DNA from: Rhytidiadelphus loreus
Lineage: Eukaryota; Streptophyta; Bryopsida; Hypnales; Hylocomiaceae
Reading direction: 5' to 3'
Assembly: GCA_947034895.1 (NCBI GenBank)
Contig: OX344764.1
Span: forward strand, 868,001 to 932,000
DNA length: 64,000 nt
The notes under the pieces were generated by a model that saw only the letters and a program-made list of their open reading frames with translations, had not been told where the DNA came from and did not search any database. A program made the position numbers and the translations under genes. Positions 1-11,246 of this stretch are shown here, piece after piece. Position 1 is the stretch's first letter. Each line of letters starts with the position of its first letter.

Positions 1-306
1 TATGGGTCCGTAGTCATAGGGGCTCTCTTTGTCTTCGCTAGGATTTCAGTTGTCATATTCATGGAGCGTAGACGTAGGCTTAGGATGTGAAAACCTCTTC
101 TGTGAGAGTGGGGCCGTTTGTAAAACATTGTTATATTTGTAATATATTGGATGTGTTGTTGACAAACATAAATTGCTCAGTCTCTGGTGATTGCATTCCA
201 TTTCGCAATACGTTTTTCTTTTCAATTGATTATGTGCAATCTAGTTACGCTCTTTTGATTTTGGATTCAGGGTGACAAAGCTCTTGTACTAGGCGACGCG
301 TCTGCA

Positions 307-1843
307 ATGTCCCCACCTGTTCTGGTTGCTCCACCTCGTCGATCGTTGTCCCCTCGTCGGAAGGAAACCGTCGCCATCCCCATGGAAGTCGACACTCCCG
401 ATGCCATTGGGCGAGCAGTGCCTGCGGTCCAAGTCGCCACCACCACGGATGTAAGAAAGGTGAGGCTCCATTTCCCTTCAACTCTCTTACCTAGCTTGTC
501 TGTATCGGGCATGCGCGTCCGTTAGAAATAGCACGTCCGATTGAATTAGCACATCGATGAGGAAGACTATCTGGCACATCTCCATTAACACGCATGTCTG
601 TTGTTCTGGATCGATGTCATTCATTCTGAAGTCCACTTTGAGCATGGGGTTTCGCATCCGCAGGCCTCGCAGCCGCCCGACGAGATGCCCCCTCCCGTCG
701 CCCTTCCCCCCTTCAGTTATTTCTTGATCTTGGAGGTAGAGGGGGTGTTGTGTCGAACCCAGCACGTTCAACAAGTCCTACACAATCCCGTGCCCCTGGG
801 AGAGGCCCCTTCGGTCGGGAGGAGGAATACAACCCGAGTAGACGCCACATCTTCGGCGAGTACACCCTCTACTGCCGTCCGCACATGCGCCAGTTCTTGA
901 AAAACTTGGACGAGAAGTTCCACTTGTCCGTGTGGACCAGACTACCCGCCGCAATCGCCAGACCGGTGGTGGACTTCCTCTTCCGCGGCATGGAGTGCCT
1001 AAAATCCTTGCGGGTGCTGGCCCTCGAGGAGTGTATCTCCATAGTCGAGAGACGGACGGCAAATGCGTGTAGGTGCAGGCCTCCGCCGTATGTTCCGGAC
1101 GCACCTTGCCCCTCGCACCCCGTCCACGTCTCGCCCGATCCCGATCTCGAGGAGAACATTTACATTCAGTTCCCCGATCATCCCAAGGGGCAGTTGCGGC
1201 TGAAAGTCCTGCACAAGGGCGTCTGGGACAAAGATAGGTTTAGGGCGCTGAATTTCAGGGCAAATTCCACCAACACCCTGCTCGTTGATTGCTCGCCCGA
1301 GAGCACCATCCTCAATCCACTCTACAATGCCATTTTCCCCTTGTCCTATGCCGGCAGCGAACACGACAGAATCATGTTGGGGACGTTGGCCTCGTATCTC
1401 CGCGACTTGCTAGATTCCGGTCTTAGCGTGTCGCAATACCTGTCCAGTAACCCCTTCTGTTGGGCCCCCGACGTTCCGATGAGGCAGACGAAGCTTGGAC
1501 TCAGGGTGCGCGCGTGCGCTTCATGGCAAGACGGGTCCCTCTTGCTAGAGTATCACGATGTCGTGAAAAAGTACACTAGGCACGGGAACGATCATTTCAT
1601 CCCCCGAAGATCTCCAAGAGAGAATAAAGGGAAGAAAATGACATGATGCCCACTTGTGTACCGATGCTTATACAGGGCCGTCACCGCGTTTCTGCGCCGG
1701 GAGGGCCCTCCGGCGACAGCCCGCGGCAGGAGACGAGCTGCTCTAAGCGACGGCGGACGCGGATGACGGAAGAAGTGGGCTCTTGCTCCGGCTCCGTCGC
1801 CCCAGAGGAGGAAGGCGTCGATGTCACGTCGGCGGGATTGTAA
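307..1843 (+). pseudogene. FCP1/NIF-domain phosphatase-like gene, copy 1 (degenerate)
   Basis: A possible first exon (307-459, starting MSPPVL) ends at a good donor, AAAG|GTGAG. The FCP1-like domain follows. The nucleophile region reads LEVEGVLCRT at 730-759 in one frame. The rest (GEYTLYCRP, then VWTRLP, LLVDCSP and the helical C-terminal part) lies in another frame within 750-1646, so there is a frameshift or an unrecognised short intron near 760-800. FCP1/SCP enzymes use DxDx(T/V). Here both aspartates are Glu, and the later DDSP motif is DCSP, so catalysis is unlikely. A basic tail at 1643-1843 (SCSKRRRTRM) resembles the tail of copy 2 (SCKPTKKQRLTRSM). Identification rests on alignment with copy 3 at 60.4-62.0 kb. 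Confidence 0.55.
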
Positions 1844-2560
1844 ATGAGGTTGTCGACGACTACCTGTATTGTAAGGTGAGCTTATCACTACCCTACCCCT
1901 CCATCGGTGGTTTGAAATTGATGCTCCAGTGGAATGTCTTTGAGTTCGTTGTCTGACCCTCTCGCAGCCCGAAACTGATCGTTGGCCTCTTTGTGCAGGC
2001 TACTTGGTCTCTGTCCAACAGCAAGGGCGATCTAGTTTCTAGGTGAATGGCTCGTCCAGGTGAATGGTTCAGGGCGCCTGCCCTAAACCTTGGACGACGT
2101 CCTCGTCCCGTTGCGCCGAACTCTTGTCTTCGACGTCAGGACTTTAATCCATTTAGATTATGTTTTAGGATTTGGGATGTCTAAAGAGTACTTTAGGACT
2201 ATTACATTGTACGAATGCTTCTCTTCCTTTTTAAATATAAATTGTAGGGCATCCCCACATTCTTTATAGACATATACGTACCCACATTGCTTATTGCCCC
2301 CTCTAGCTTGCAAAATTGTAGATCGTCAGCGGACCACCATTTCACCAACGACAGCGGGCGTCTATTTGCTATTCATGTCTCTTGTGAAGACCGTGTAGTG
2401 TATTCGGAGAAAGGCGGACAAATGCTCGTCAACTCCGGTGTGGATCCATTCTGGCGTTGTTATCGTGCTGGCTCGTTCATGGTTGAACTTGCTGACTGTG
2501 TAGAGCAAAAAAGTAGGGACGCTCGCGGCCCATCTTCTATCCGAACACGAATATTCATAG
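1844..2560. other. Intergenic, no gene seen
   Basis: Unique-looking sequence between FCP1-like copy 1 and the palindromic tandem array. Short open frames are present, but I see no recognisable domain, splice pattern or repeat. Confidence 0.5.
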
Positions 2561-3903
2561 GGGATTCATGGCACTGGAATCCATGGCCCTGATCTTCGTA
2601 GGGTGTCACCTGCATTCAAGGAGCTCCTCGGCGCAAGGAAGGACCACGTTGTCATGCACATTCTCCTCCTGTTGTTCTAAGGTACTTGATAGGAGCAACG
2701 TCCATCCACCGTCCTTCTCCCGGCATCCGGGGTTTCTATGGGCATGTGCCAGATGCGGTCTACTATTCTCGGGGCGGTGGATCGGTGTGGGGAGGCCGGG
2801 AGGGTGTCCATCGAAGTATCTATTGACTGCTCATAACTCAAGCCGTCGAGTGCATGCGTGTCGTTGTAAACCAACATGGCTCTCGCTGTGCACCGTGGTA
2901 TTTGGACGACGGCACATCCGCTTGACGTCTTGAGTTATGAGCAGCCAATAGGTACTCCGATGGACACTCTCTTTACACCAATCCGCTTCCCGGGAAAAGT
3001 CGACCGTTTCTGGTTCCCACCCTCAGAAGCTCCGGATGCTAGGACGTGGACGGTGGATGGCCGTCGCTGCTACCAAGTACACTCGAACAACTTGGGGAGA
3101 ATGTGTATCACAGCACCGTCCTTCCTTGCGCCCATGAGCTCCTTGAATGCAAGTGACGCCCTATTCGCAAGGTGGGTCTTGGTGTGTTTCATGAGTGATC
3201 ATGTGTCAACATCTTTTGAGGAGGAAGTTGACTCCCCTATGAACTTCTGTTTGGACATGAATATTCACGGGGGATTCATGGCACTGGAATCAATGGCCCT
3301 CTTCTTGGCAGGGCGTCACCGACATACAAGGTGCTCACTAGCGCAAGGAAGGACGACGTTGTCATGTAGATTTTCCTCCAGCTGTTCGAGTGTACCTGGT
3401 GGGAGCGAGCGCCATCCACCCTCCGTCTCCAAGCATCCGGGGTTTTTGTGGGCATGTGCGAGATGCGGTCTACTATTCTCGGGACGGTGGATCGGTGTGG
3501 TGAGGGTGTTGATCGGATTACCTATTCGCTGCTCATAACTCAAGCCGCCGAGTGGATGTGGGTCGTTCGTATTCAACTTGGCTCTCTACGTGCATTCTTG
3601 AATACGGACGACCCCACATCCGCTCGACGGCTTGAATTATAAGCAGCCAATAGGTATTACGATCAACAGCCTCATTACATTGGTGGACTTCCCGGGAAAA
3701 GTAGACCGTTTCTGGTTCCCACCCTCAAAAACTTCGGATGCTAGGACATGGATGGTGGATGGCCGTCGCTCCCACCAAGTACACTCAAACTGCTGGAGGA
3801 AAATTTGTATAACAACGCCGTCCTTCCTTACGCCAATGAGTTCCTTGTATGCCGGTGATACCCTGTTCGCGAGGTGGGTCCTGTTGTGTTTCAGCGGTGA
3901 CCA
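2561..3903. repeat. Two tandem units, each a long imperfect palindrome
   Basis: The phrase GGGATTCATGGCACTGGAAT recurs at about 2561 and 3271, giving a period near 707 bp. Each unit is also an inverted repeat. The stretch beginning CTGCTCATAACTCAAGC near 2828 is answered by GCTTGACGTCTTGAGTTATGAGCAG near 2930, and AAGGAGCTCCT near 2618 by AGCTCCTTG near 3140, which centres unit 1 near 2882. Unit 2 centres near 3587. Arms are about 320 bp, and one 100-bp stretch aligned without gaps at roughly 70 percent identity. All four arms encode variants of the same peptide pieces (LSYEQ.IG, then RCYQVHSN), so the source may be a fragment of a gene or element that was inverted and then tandemly copied. 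Confidence 0.75.
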
Positions 3904-5230
3904 TGTGTCAACCTCTTTCGAAGAGGAAGTTGACTTCCCCTGTGAACGAGGATGGGTTGTGAGTGCTCTTGCTTTTACTCCTCACAGTCGACCGGTTCAA
4001 CCATGATGTATTCGGCAAAGAGGCGACGCCGGAACTGGTCCATGGCGGAATTGACGAGCATTTGTCTGCAAATCTCCGAATGCGCTGTAAGACCTCACAA
4101 AGACATGATTGGCAAATAGGCGCTTGCTTTTGTTCATGAAGCTCAAGACCCTTCACTCGAAGTTGGCTGGAGGCAGTTTTGGAGGCGCAATTGGAGAATG
4201 TGGAGTGAAGATCCAACCCTATGCGGTGGCAAATGAACACTGAAGTAGTGTGTCCCGGCATGAACTTAGAATGTACTTAGTTAAGATTGTACCTTCCCCC
4301 GTTTTATAGTTTGTCCCGGCGTGAACTTAGTTTAGATTGTACCTTCCCCCATTTTATAGTTTGTCCTACAGCACATGGTCCCCAAAAGTTCGGCGTAAAT
4401 AGTTTCTTCCCGGACTGCACATTTTCTTCTGCGTCTCTCCCTTTACTATACACGGCAACCGGTAGAAGAGAGAGCTAGGAATGTTGTAAACAGGGTTGGA
4501 TCCCTATGCAAATAATCCACTATGACCCTATTCAATAAAGTGTGTCTTCTTTAAACAATGGCCGCGACTTCATTTGTGCCCCTGTTCTCTCCGTGCATGC
4601 AAATGCATCCAGATCAGTGAATTGGTTCCTCTTCGCCACTTTGCCAATAACCCAAGTGGTGATGTTATGTGTCTTTGTGATCCACCACAAATCCTCACAA
4701 TTTCATCCACACCTCGCACAAATTATGGCGCTTAGAGATGTTTTGGAACTTCCATTGAGGTAGAACGCTCTAAAAGCGCCCGTCTTCTTGAGCGGGCTCC
4801 TCCAAAAAGGTACTAAATGGATATGATTTCGTCTTTAAATGGACCTTAACGACTTTTGGTTGAATCAAGGAAAAGGTGTTCTCTATTGCAGGAGTCCATC
4901 AACGGCCTGGGTATCCACAGTTTCCTTCCAAGGATCACAAATTGGTGAATACAACAGATTTCTTTGGAAATCCGTAACTAATTCAGAAATGCGTCTAAAA
5001 CTTCAAATCCACTTGTGTTAGGTTCGGCCACTTTTTTTCTATCTCTGAGCGATTTTTCATCGTGAAAATCTATGAAAAAGGTGGAGCTGTCCTTCAATGG
5101 CCGGTTTTAGAGCATATTACCTGACCGTCTTGTTCTGAGGACGACGTGTTAGACCTTAGAACACGATGCCAGATATGCCCCATGATGGACATCTACGTCA
5201 CATAGCGCCCATACGGAGTTTGGCACGTAC
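3904..5230. other. Intergenic with a short tandem duplication
   Basis: No gene recognised. At 4251-4363 a phrase of about 50-60 bp (GTCCCGGC.TGAACTTAG, then GATTGTACCTTCCCCC, then TTTTATAGTTT) is present twice in a row with a small indel. The rest looks unique. Confidence 0.5.
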
Positions 5231-5235
5231 GTATG
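5231..5235 (+). repeat. Left target-site duplication of LTR element
   Basis: GTATG immediately precedes the element's first bases (TGTGGAAG). The same five bases follow its last bases (...CGACA) at 11242. A 5-bp duplication is the usual product of Ty3/gypsy integrases. Confidence 0.8.
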
Positions 5236-5309
5236 TGTGGAAGTACACATTATCTACATTAACAGAAATAATAGTCAATAGTAATTATATAAAGTAGAAA
5301 TTTTCAAAA
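5236..5309 (+). repeat. 5' LTR stub (74 bp)
   Basis: Matches 7446-7519 over 74 bp with a single difference (A at 5247 against G). Similarity then breaks off and the RT coding region begins within about 30 bp. The remaining 3.7 kb of this LTR and the 5' part of the element have been deleted. Confidence 0.85.
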
Positions 5310-5337
5310 ATGTAGGGAAACGAATCTCAAACTACAT

Positions 5338-7434
5338 CCGGGAAAATGTTTCTTCGGAATGTTTTCCGGAATTCTGCTAGGACACGTCGTGAGCCGGAAA
5401 GGATTGGAGGTGGATATTGACAAAGTGAAATCAATGGTCGCCTTGGCACCCCCTACATGTGTCAGAGAGATCCGTGAATTTCTTGGCTGTGTAGGATACT
5501 ACCGGCGTTTCATTGAAGGGTATGCCCGGAAGGCCATCCCCTTGACGGAACTCTTGAAGAAGGATACGGAATTCTGTTGGAATCCGGAAAGACAACAGGC
5601 CTTTGAAAGCCTGAAGGCGGCTTTGGTAAAAGCTCCGATTCTGTCTTCCCCGGATTGGACGAAAGAGTTCCATGTGACTTTGGATGCTTCCGGATGGTGC
5701 TTAGGGACCATTCTTTGGCAATATGACGATGACCAAAGGGAGTGTCCCTTATACTATGCTAGCCGACAGATGAGCTTGGCTGAGCGGAAGTATACAACCA
5801 CGGAACGGGAAGCCTTGGCCGTGGTATATGCTTGCAAGAAATTTAGGCATTACCTACTCAGATACCGGATTGTATTCCATACGGATCATGACTCTTTGAA
5901 ATACCTGGTGAACAAACCGGATCTTTCTGGACGGATTGCAAGATGGGTGCTGTTGCTTCAGGAGTTCAACTACGAGGTCAAGGTCAAATCCGGAAAATCA
6001 AATACGAATGCTGATTTCTTATCGAGATAGAGAGGGACGAGTGCATTGGAGGATATTTCTGCTGATTTTTCGGATGAGTTTTCGGAAACTAAGGAAGAAA
6101 TGGTCTTCCACCTGGACAGAAGGAACCCATCCGAATTTCAGGACATCATCGTTTACCTCACCGAGCAGAGGTATCCCGACGGACTGAATCGGGAGGAGAA
6201 AAGTATCTTCCAAAATAAGGTAGCCCCTTACTTGTTGATCAAAGGGACCTTATTTAAAATGGGGGCAGATGACCAACTCAGGAGGTGCTTAGAGCCAAAT
6301 GAAAGGAGGAAAGTAATGAGGGCTTTGCATTTCGGACCGTCTGGAGGTCATTTTGCTACCATGACTACGGTATACCGGATCCGGGTAGCCGGATATTGGT
6401 GGCCGTATATGATACGCGATGTCAAAGCATATGTTGGGAGTTGTGACCAGTGTCAACGGATGGGAGCTCCTTCCTTCCGGAACCATTGGCCTCTAACTCC
6501 CATCATTCCGATAGCACCATTTGAAAAATGGGGGATTGATTTTATAGGCCCCATTTCTCCAATGAGCGCCCGGAAGAAGAGATACATAATCCTAGCCACG
6601 GATTATGCCTCGAAGTGGATAGAAGCTCGTCCGACCCGGAATAATTCTGCCAAGACAGTTGCTAACTTCTTATTTACGGAAATTATGATGAGGTTTGGGC
6701 ACTCGTTGGAGCTGGTCAGTGATCGGGGATTGCATTTCCTCAACGATATCATCCAAGACATTACGGATCGATACATGATCAAGCACCGGAAAACTACACC
6801 GTACAATCCAAGGGCGAACGGATTAACGGAAAGAGCCAACGACATTGTAGAGAGAGCCCTACAGAAGATTATTTCCGAACACAAGACGGATTGGGATTTA
6901 AAACTCCCATCCGCCGTCCATGCCTACAATACATCTAAGAAAAATACGACCGGAAGAAGCCCCTTCTTCCTTGTGTTTGGACAGACGGCTATGCATGGAA
7001 TCGAACTGGAAGTGGAAACTCACCGGGTCATGACATTCCGGAATGCAGTCCGGAATATGGATCCGGAAATTCGTCTTATGGCACTTGAAGACTTAGAGGA
7101 GGCCCGTGACGAGGCTCTGGAACAAACCAAGGAAGTGCAGAAGAGGAGGAAGGAGGATCATGACCGGAAACTACCAAACGACCATGGCGTCAAGGTGGGA
7201 GGGCTGGTACTCCTCTATGATAGCCGGTACCGGATCTTTCCGGGTAAGTTCCACACCAGATGGATTGGACCGTATAGAGTAGAGTCTGTCTATTCTAACG
7301 ATTCCATACAGTTGACAGATCTTCAGGGAGTATGGCTTGACACCAGAGTTAACAAATCCAGAGTCAAGAAATACGATCCGAATTTAGAGTCAACTAGTGA
7401 AGAAGATGATGTTCGCGGGGACTCTCACATTTGA
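5338..7434 (+). pseudogene. pol remnant: end of RT, RNase H, integrase
   Basis: Translation opens at the end of the RT domain (GKCFF, then LLGHVVS and the EIREFLGCVGYYRRFI connection). RNase H follows with D in LDASGW, E in TTEREALAVV, D in FHTDHDS and the closing NADFLSR. One in-frame TAG (6028-6030) then separates it from integrase at 6046-7434. There the zinc-binding H..H..C..C is HFGPSGGH...CDQCQR and the DDE residues sit in WGIDFIGP, VSDRGLHF and NGLTERAND. A GPY/F module (FHTRWIGPYRV) ends the protein, with no chromodomain after it. No frameshift is visible over about 700 codons. The 5' half of pol is deleted, so the product would be inactive for reverse transcription. Confidence 0.92.
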
Positions 7435-7442
7435 AAAAGGGG
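7433..7442 (+). promoter_or_regulatory. Polypurine tract
   Basis: GAAAAAGGGG lies 3 bp before the 3' LTR start (TGTGG at 7446), the expected place for the plus-strand primer of an LTR retrotransposon. It overlaps the end of the integrase frame. Confidence 0.7.
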
Positions 7443-7958
7443 TCATGTGGAAGTACGCATTATCTACATTAACAGAAATAATAGTCAATAGTAATTATAT
7501 AAAGTAGAAATTTTCAAAATTTCCGTAATGGGTAGGGAATAGGAAGCCTAAAACAAGAAATAGGAATTAGAGGCTTTACGGAAAACTTTAAACTATAATT
7601 AGGGTTACAGTCGGATCCGGAAACCCTAACCCTAATCCGGAAATCGGAAAGTTCCGGCCGAGTAGGCCCTAGAGCCTAGTCCAGCTAGGGAACTTGTGGG
7701 AACGCCAGGCCGAAAAGCTACTTAACCCGCGCTGTCTTCTTCATTCTTCCTCTTTCTCCGCGTGATTATCGCGATGGCGCTTAGTGAGTGAAAGTGTGGT
7801 GAGATAGGAACGCGTTAGGGAGAGAAGGGGAGGCCGATGCCGATCGCACTAGAAAGTAGAACGGAAGATTAGCGGAAACTTAGCGGATCAGGCGACGGAA
7901 ACTTAACGGAAACTTAGCGGAAACATTAGCGGAAGTGAGTCGGAAGTGAGGATAGAGT

Positions 7959-9878
7959 ATGTCGGTAGTTATGGCAGGACCCAGTGTGCTATGGAAGTCA
8001 GGGATCACGGCCCGGATGATCAGTCCGGAAATCCCTAAGAATCCGGAACACCACCATCAGCTGGAGGACGACTTGACGGATATGGGGTGTCTAGGGTTTC
8101 TGAAGAGACCCTGGAGTATCCGGAGCGAGGAGATGATAGACGAGCTAGTCTATGGCGCTCCGAATCAATACCACCTAACCGTTAGGGGTCGTCCAAAGTC
8201 CTGGACAGCAGAGATATGGGCCGGAGTCTATTTCGCGTCTTCTAGAGGATCCGGATGGGCCGGCCGGACGGAGAAATTCGCCGCGGATAGGTTCCGAAAC
8301 CCGGCGGATCCGAAGGAGGGTTACACCGCGTCCAATTGCCGGAACCCTAGGGACCAGAGACTCTTAGAGTTTCTGAGCCCCATCCTGTATCCGGAAAAGC
8401 CCAGCCGGATTACAGTAACCCTAGCAAATACAATCTTTGGAGCCTTAGGGGAAAGGGGGAAACCGGCCCCTAGACCGGTTAGCTGGGGGCTCATTATCCA
8501 GTCGATAGTGGATAAGCTTTCCAGAAACCTAGTGGGAAAGAAATCCAGTCCCATCAATTCGTACCTCCTCCACTTGTATCACAAGCAGGAGGTACTCAGT
8601 AGTCCGGAAGATATCATCTACCGGCAGGGAGATAGCTTGCTCCGATACGGTCTTCCTCCAAATTCGGATCCGACGGATGAGGAGCCGGAAGAGGAGGTAA
8701 AGCCGGAACTAGAGCATGACTCACCAGAGAGGCACGACTCCTGCCGGAAGAGCACGGACCCGGAATCAAGAGGGAAGAGCCAGCTTCCGGATCCTATTCC
8801 ATCCCAGAACACTGATCCGGATCTGGATATTTTCGAGTCGACCATCTCCTGGCTGTAGAGTCAGAAGGCTTCCAACGACTGGATGGCCCCCCCGATCTGG
8901 AAAGTCTGCACGGTATTGAAGGTAGCGGACGAGACGGAGATCGTGGAGGCGATCAAGAGCAGACCGGATCCAGAGATGATTCGCCTGTTGGAGGGACGGA
9001 TCCGGGCAGTGGAGGCGAAACGCGACCATCTTCAAAACCGCGCAACGTGGGCGGAAAGGGAGATGCACACCGCCAACAAACGAGCGACGGATGCGACGGA
9101 GCTGGTCCGGAAGTTGAGAGACCTCATCGACCCGCCAACGGATATCATCACCAGATCCGCGCTCTAGAACAACCAGATGACCTGGGAAGGCCACATTTCC
9201 GGAACCAAAGTTGTGAAGATATTGGTAGAGTTCGAGGCACAGATCGAGGTCGCATTGAAGGAAATGCGTCACTTGGTTGGCCATTTTGATCCACTCAGCG
9301 GATTGGAGGAGTTTCCGGAAATACCCAGAGGGGAGTTCTAGGAGACAACACAGCTGAACCTGGGAGCACGATCGTCAGCCCAACATCCCGGAAGATCCTC
9401 GGTGCAGAAGGAGATTACGAATGGGAGGAGGATTCCGGATCCGGTTTTGACGCCCCGGAATACTTCGGTAAACCTCTTCCCACCCATTCAGGATCCCACT
9501 GCAGACGTGACGGCGATGACGGAGGATCCGGTTGGGATTCAGAATCCGGTCCGGACCCATCCGGAGGAGTTTACGCATATGCAGCAGGAGACTCCTCCGC
9601 GGCCACCACCGTCGACCCCGATTGAGATCATCGACCTGGAGAAGAAGAAGGCCACCAGGCGGAAGGTCAGCAGCGATTCGGAGGAGGTTCTCGAGTCGGA
9701 GGAAGAGGAGGCAGTGACGAACTCGTCTTCCAAGTCGGAGTATGCGGAGACGGATCCGGGTCCGCCAAGGACCCGATCCGCAACCAAGTCCACCCCGACG
9801 AAGCAGATCCAGCCGAAGGCGCCAACCCAGATTTCGAAGGGCGGAATGTCAGCGAAGAAGGCGCGGAAGGATAAATGA
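7959..9878 (+). pseudogene. 640-codon ORF inside the 3' LTR, interrupted by three TAG codons
   Basis: One frame runs from ATG at 7959 (MSVVMAGPS) to TGA at 9876-9878, interrupted only by TAG at 8856, 9165 and 9339, with no frameshift. The first 300 residues look globular: W-rich, with LTVRGRPKSWTAEIW, EFLSPILYPEKPSRITVTLANTI and NSYLLHLYHKQ. That resembles DNA-associated plant transposon ORFs of the mobile-domain kind, but I cannot name a family. Next comes a likely coiled coil around 8930-9120 (EMIRLLEGRIRAVEAK). The C-terminal part is Pro/Ser/acidic-rich and ends in a basic stretch. Its position within U3 recalls LTR-encoded accessory genes. The function is unknown. Confidence 0.65.
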
Positions 9879-10094
9879 CTAGGTTGCGTAGTTGGATTGT
9901 TAGTTTTAGTGTTTTGTCTTCATCGCGGGTTTTTCGGATGTGGGACTCGCTGATCCGGAATGCTAAGTAGTTCCGGATTTCTAGGAAGTCAACGGCTTTC
10001 CATTTTTCCCGGAACGGTCACTTGGCCGTTGTCCGGATTTTCAGCTGGCCGTTGGTCGCTTTTTCTTTGGACCGTTTTGGTCGTGTTGTTTTGG

Positions 10095-10166
10095 TTTTTA
10101 AAGGCGGGCTAGCTTGTGGCCTGTCATTCCATTTTGTGTCATTCAAACTGAGCACCCAAGAATAAA
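10095..10166 (+). promoter_or_regulatory. Possible LTR promoter and polyadenylation signals
   Basis: TTTTTAAA at 10095-10102 could serve as a TATA-like element. AATAAA at 10161-10166 is a canonical polyadenylation signal about 60 bp downstream, as expected near the U3/R boundary. No transcript evidence is available. Confidence 0.35.
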
Positions 10167-10310
10167 CACCTTGGGAATCATTATCTTACGTATCGCGTCT
10201 TGATTATTTGTGTGTGAGTGTATCCGGGAGAGTGTGCAAGGTAGGAATCCGGATTGGTTGGTATCCGGATCCAGCTGAAGGTGTCTTGCAGAATAGTTTA
10301 GATTAAACTT

Positions 10311-10722
10311 GAGGAGCTGCGCGCGGTGCCTTTAAATCGCTGGAACGGTGATCCGGTGGGATCCGGTAGTGGTCAGGGAGCTAATCCGGAACTCATGAGT
10401 AGTTTTGTGCGGAAGTCAGCAACCGCCAAGTGGAACATTCCCAAACCATCGGAAGGTCTGCCAACCTCAAGAACGGTCGACATCTAGGAAGTAAGTCCTT
10501 TAGTTCCAGATTCCAACTATCCGTGGTTGTTTTGTGATTGAGTCTAGTTTGCAAGTGAGGATCTGTGCGTGGTGCCTTTAAATCGCTGGAACGGTGATCC
10601 GGTGGGATCCGGTAGTGGTCAGGGAGCTAGTCCAGGAACTTGAGAGTAGTCCCGTGCGGAAGTCGGCAACCGCCTAGTGGAATATTCCCAAACCACCGGA
10701 AGGTCTGCCAACCTTAGGAGTA
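10311..10722 (+). repeat. Direct duplication in the LTR, spacing 246 bp
   Basis: A block of about 165 bp (starting GAGGAGCTGCG or GAGGATCTGTG and containing GGTGCCTTTAAATCGCTGG and GGTGGGATCCGGTAGTGG) occurs at 10311 and again at 10557. The copies share about 90 percent of bases by eye. Confidence 0.85.
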
Positions 10723-11241
10723 GGCGAAAACTTGATCCGGAAAATAGCTGAGTGTCGTTGTAGTAAGGGCGGGTGAGGGTGTATCTCTGCGTGACCTACC
10801 TTCCGGGTGGCCACCCGGAATGTTGTGAGAGGGACCATCTTTTCCTCCTTACCGGACTGAGAACTTTGAGGACGGATAGTTGTTTGTTGTTTAGGAGTTG
10901 ATATGTGTGTTATTTGAGTGGTGATGTTCCCCACCCCTCGGAAAGAGCAAGTGAGGACCCTTTGAGGGTAAAACAGAGGTACCAAAAACCGGTGTGACGG
11001 ATAGTGAGAGTAGAATTCCGGATCAAGGTGGATCCGGATTTGATTCCGGAAGACAGTATTTCCGGAACTTGGTGTTTGTGTTGTGCCGGATCCTACAACG
11101 GATTGTCATTTCCGGGTAGATCCGTAGTTCCGGAGACTTATCTATCGCGACAACATCTGGAATTCCCTGGGACGATAACTCGTGTCATCTTAACGCTTTT
11201 GTGGTGTTAAAGATACCTACGCCTAGACTGCGCGTACGACA

Positions 11242-11246
11242 GTATG
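11242..11246 (+). repeat. Right target-site duplication of LTR element
   Basis: GTATG directly after the terminal CA, identical to 5231-5235. Confidence 0.8.

Larger units (their letters stand above)
5236..11241 (+). mobile_element. Deleted Ty3/gypsy-type LTR retrotransposon with a very long 3' LTR
   Basis: The element starts TGTGG, ends CGACA, and is flanked by GTATG on both sides, giving clean TG...CA termini over 6006 bp. Order: a 74-bp stub of the 5' LTR, the end of reverse transcriptase, RNase H, integrase, a polypurine tract, and a 3.8-kb 3' LTR. Primer binding site, gag, protease and most of RT are missing, so this copy cannot be autonomous. CCGGA and GCGGAAA words are very frequent in coding and noncoding parts alike, which supports one origin for the whole block. 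Absence of a chromodomain and the integrase order place it broadly in Ty3/gypsy. I do not assign a lineage. Confidence 0.88.
7446..11241 (+). repeat. 3' LTR, about 3.8 kb
   Basis: The start is fixed by identity with the 5' stub and by the polypurine tract, and the end by CA followed by the target duplication. Internal features are a cluster of GCGGAAACTTA repeats at about 7867-7950, a long interrupted ORF (7959-9878), a TTTTTAAA and AATAAA pair near 10.1 kb, and a 246-bp-spaced duplication at 10.3-10.7 kb. At 3.8 kb this is long for a plant LTR. Confidence 0.8.
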
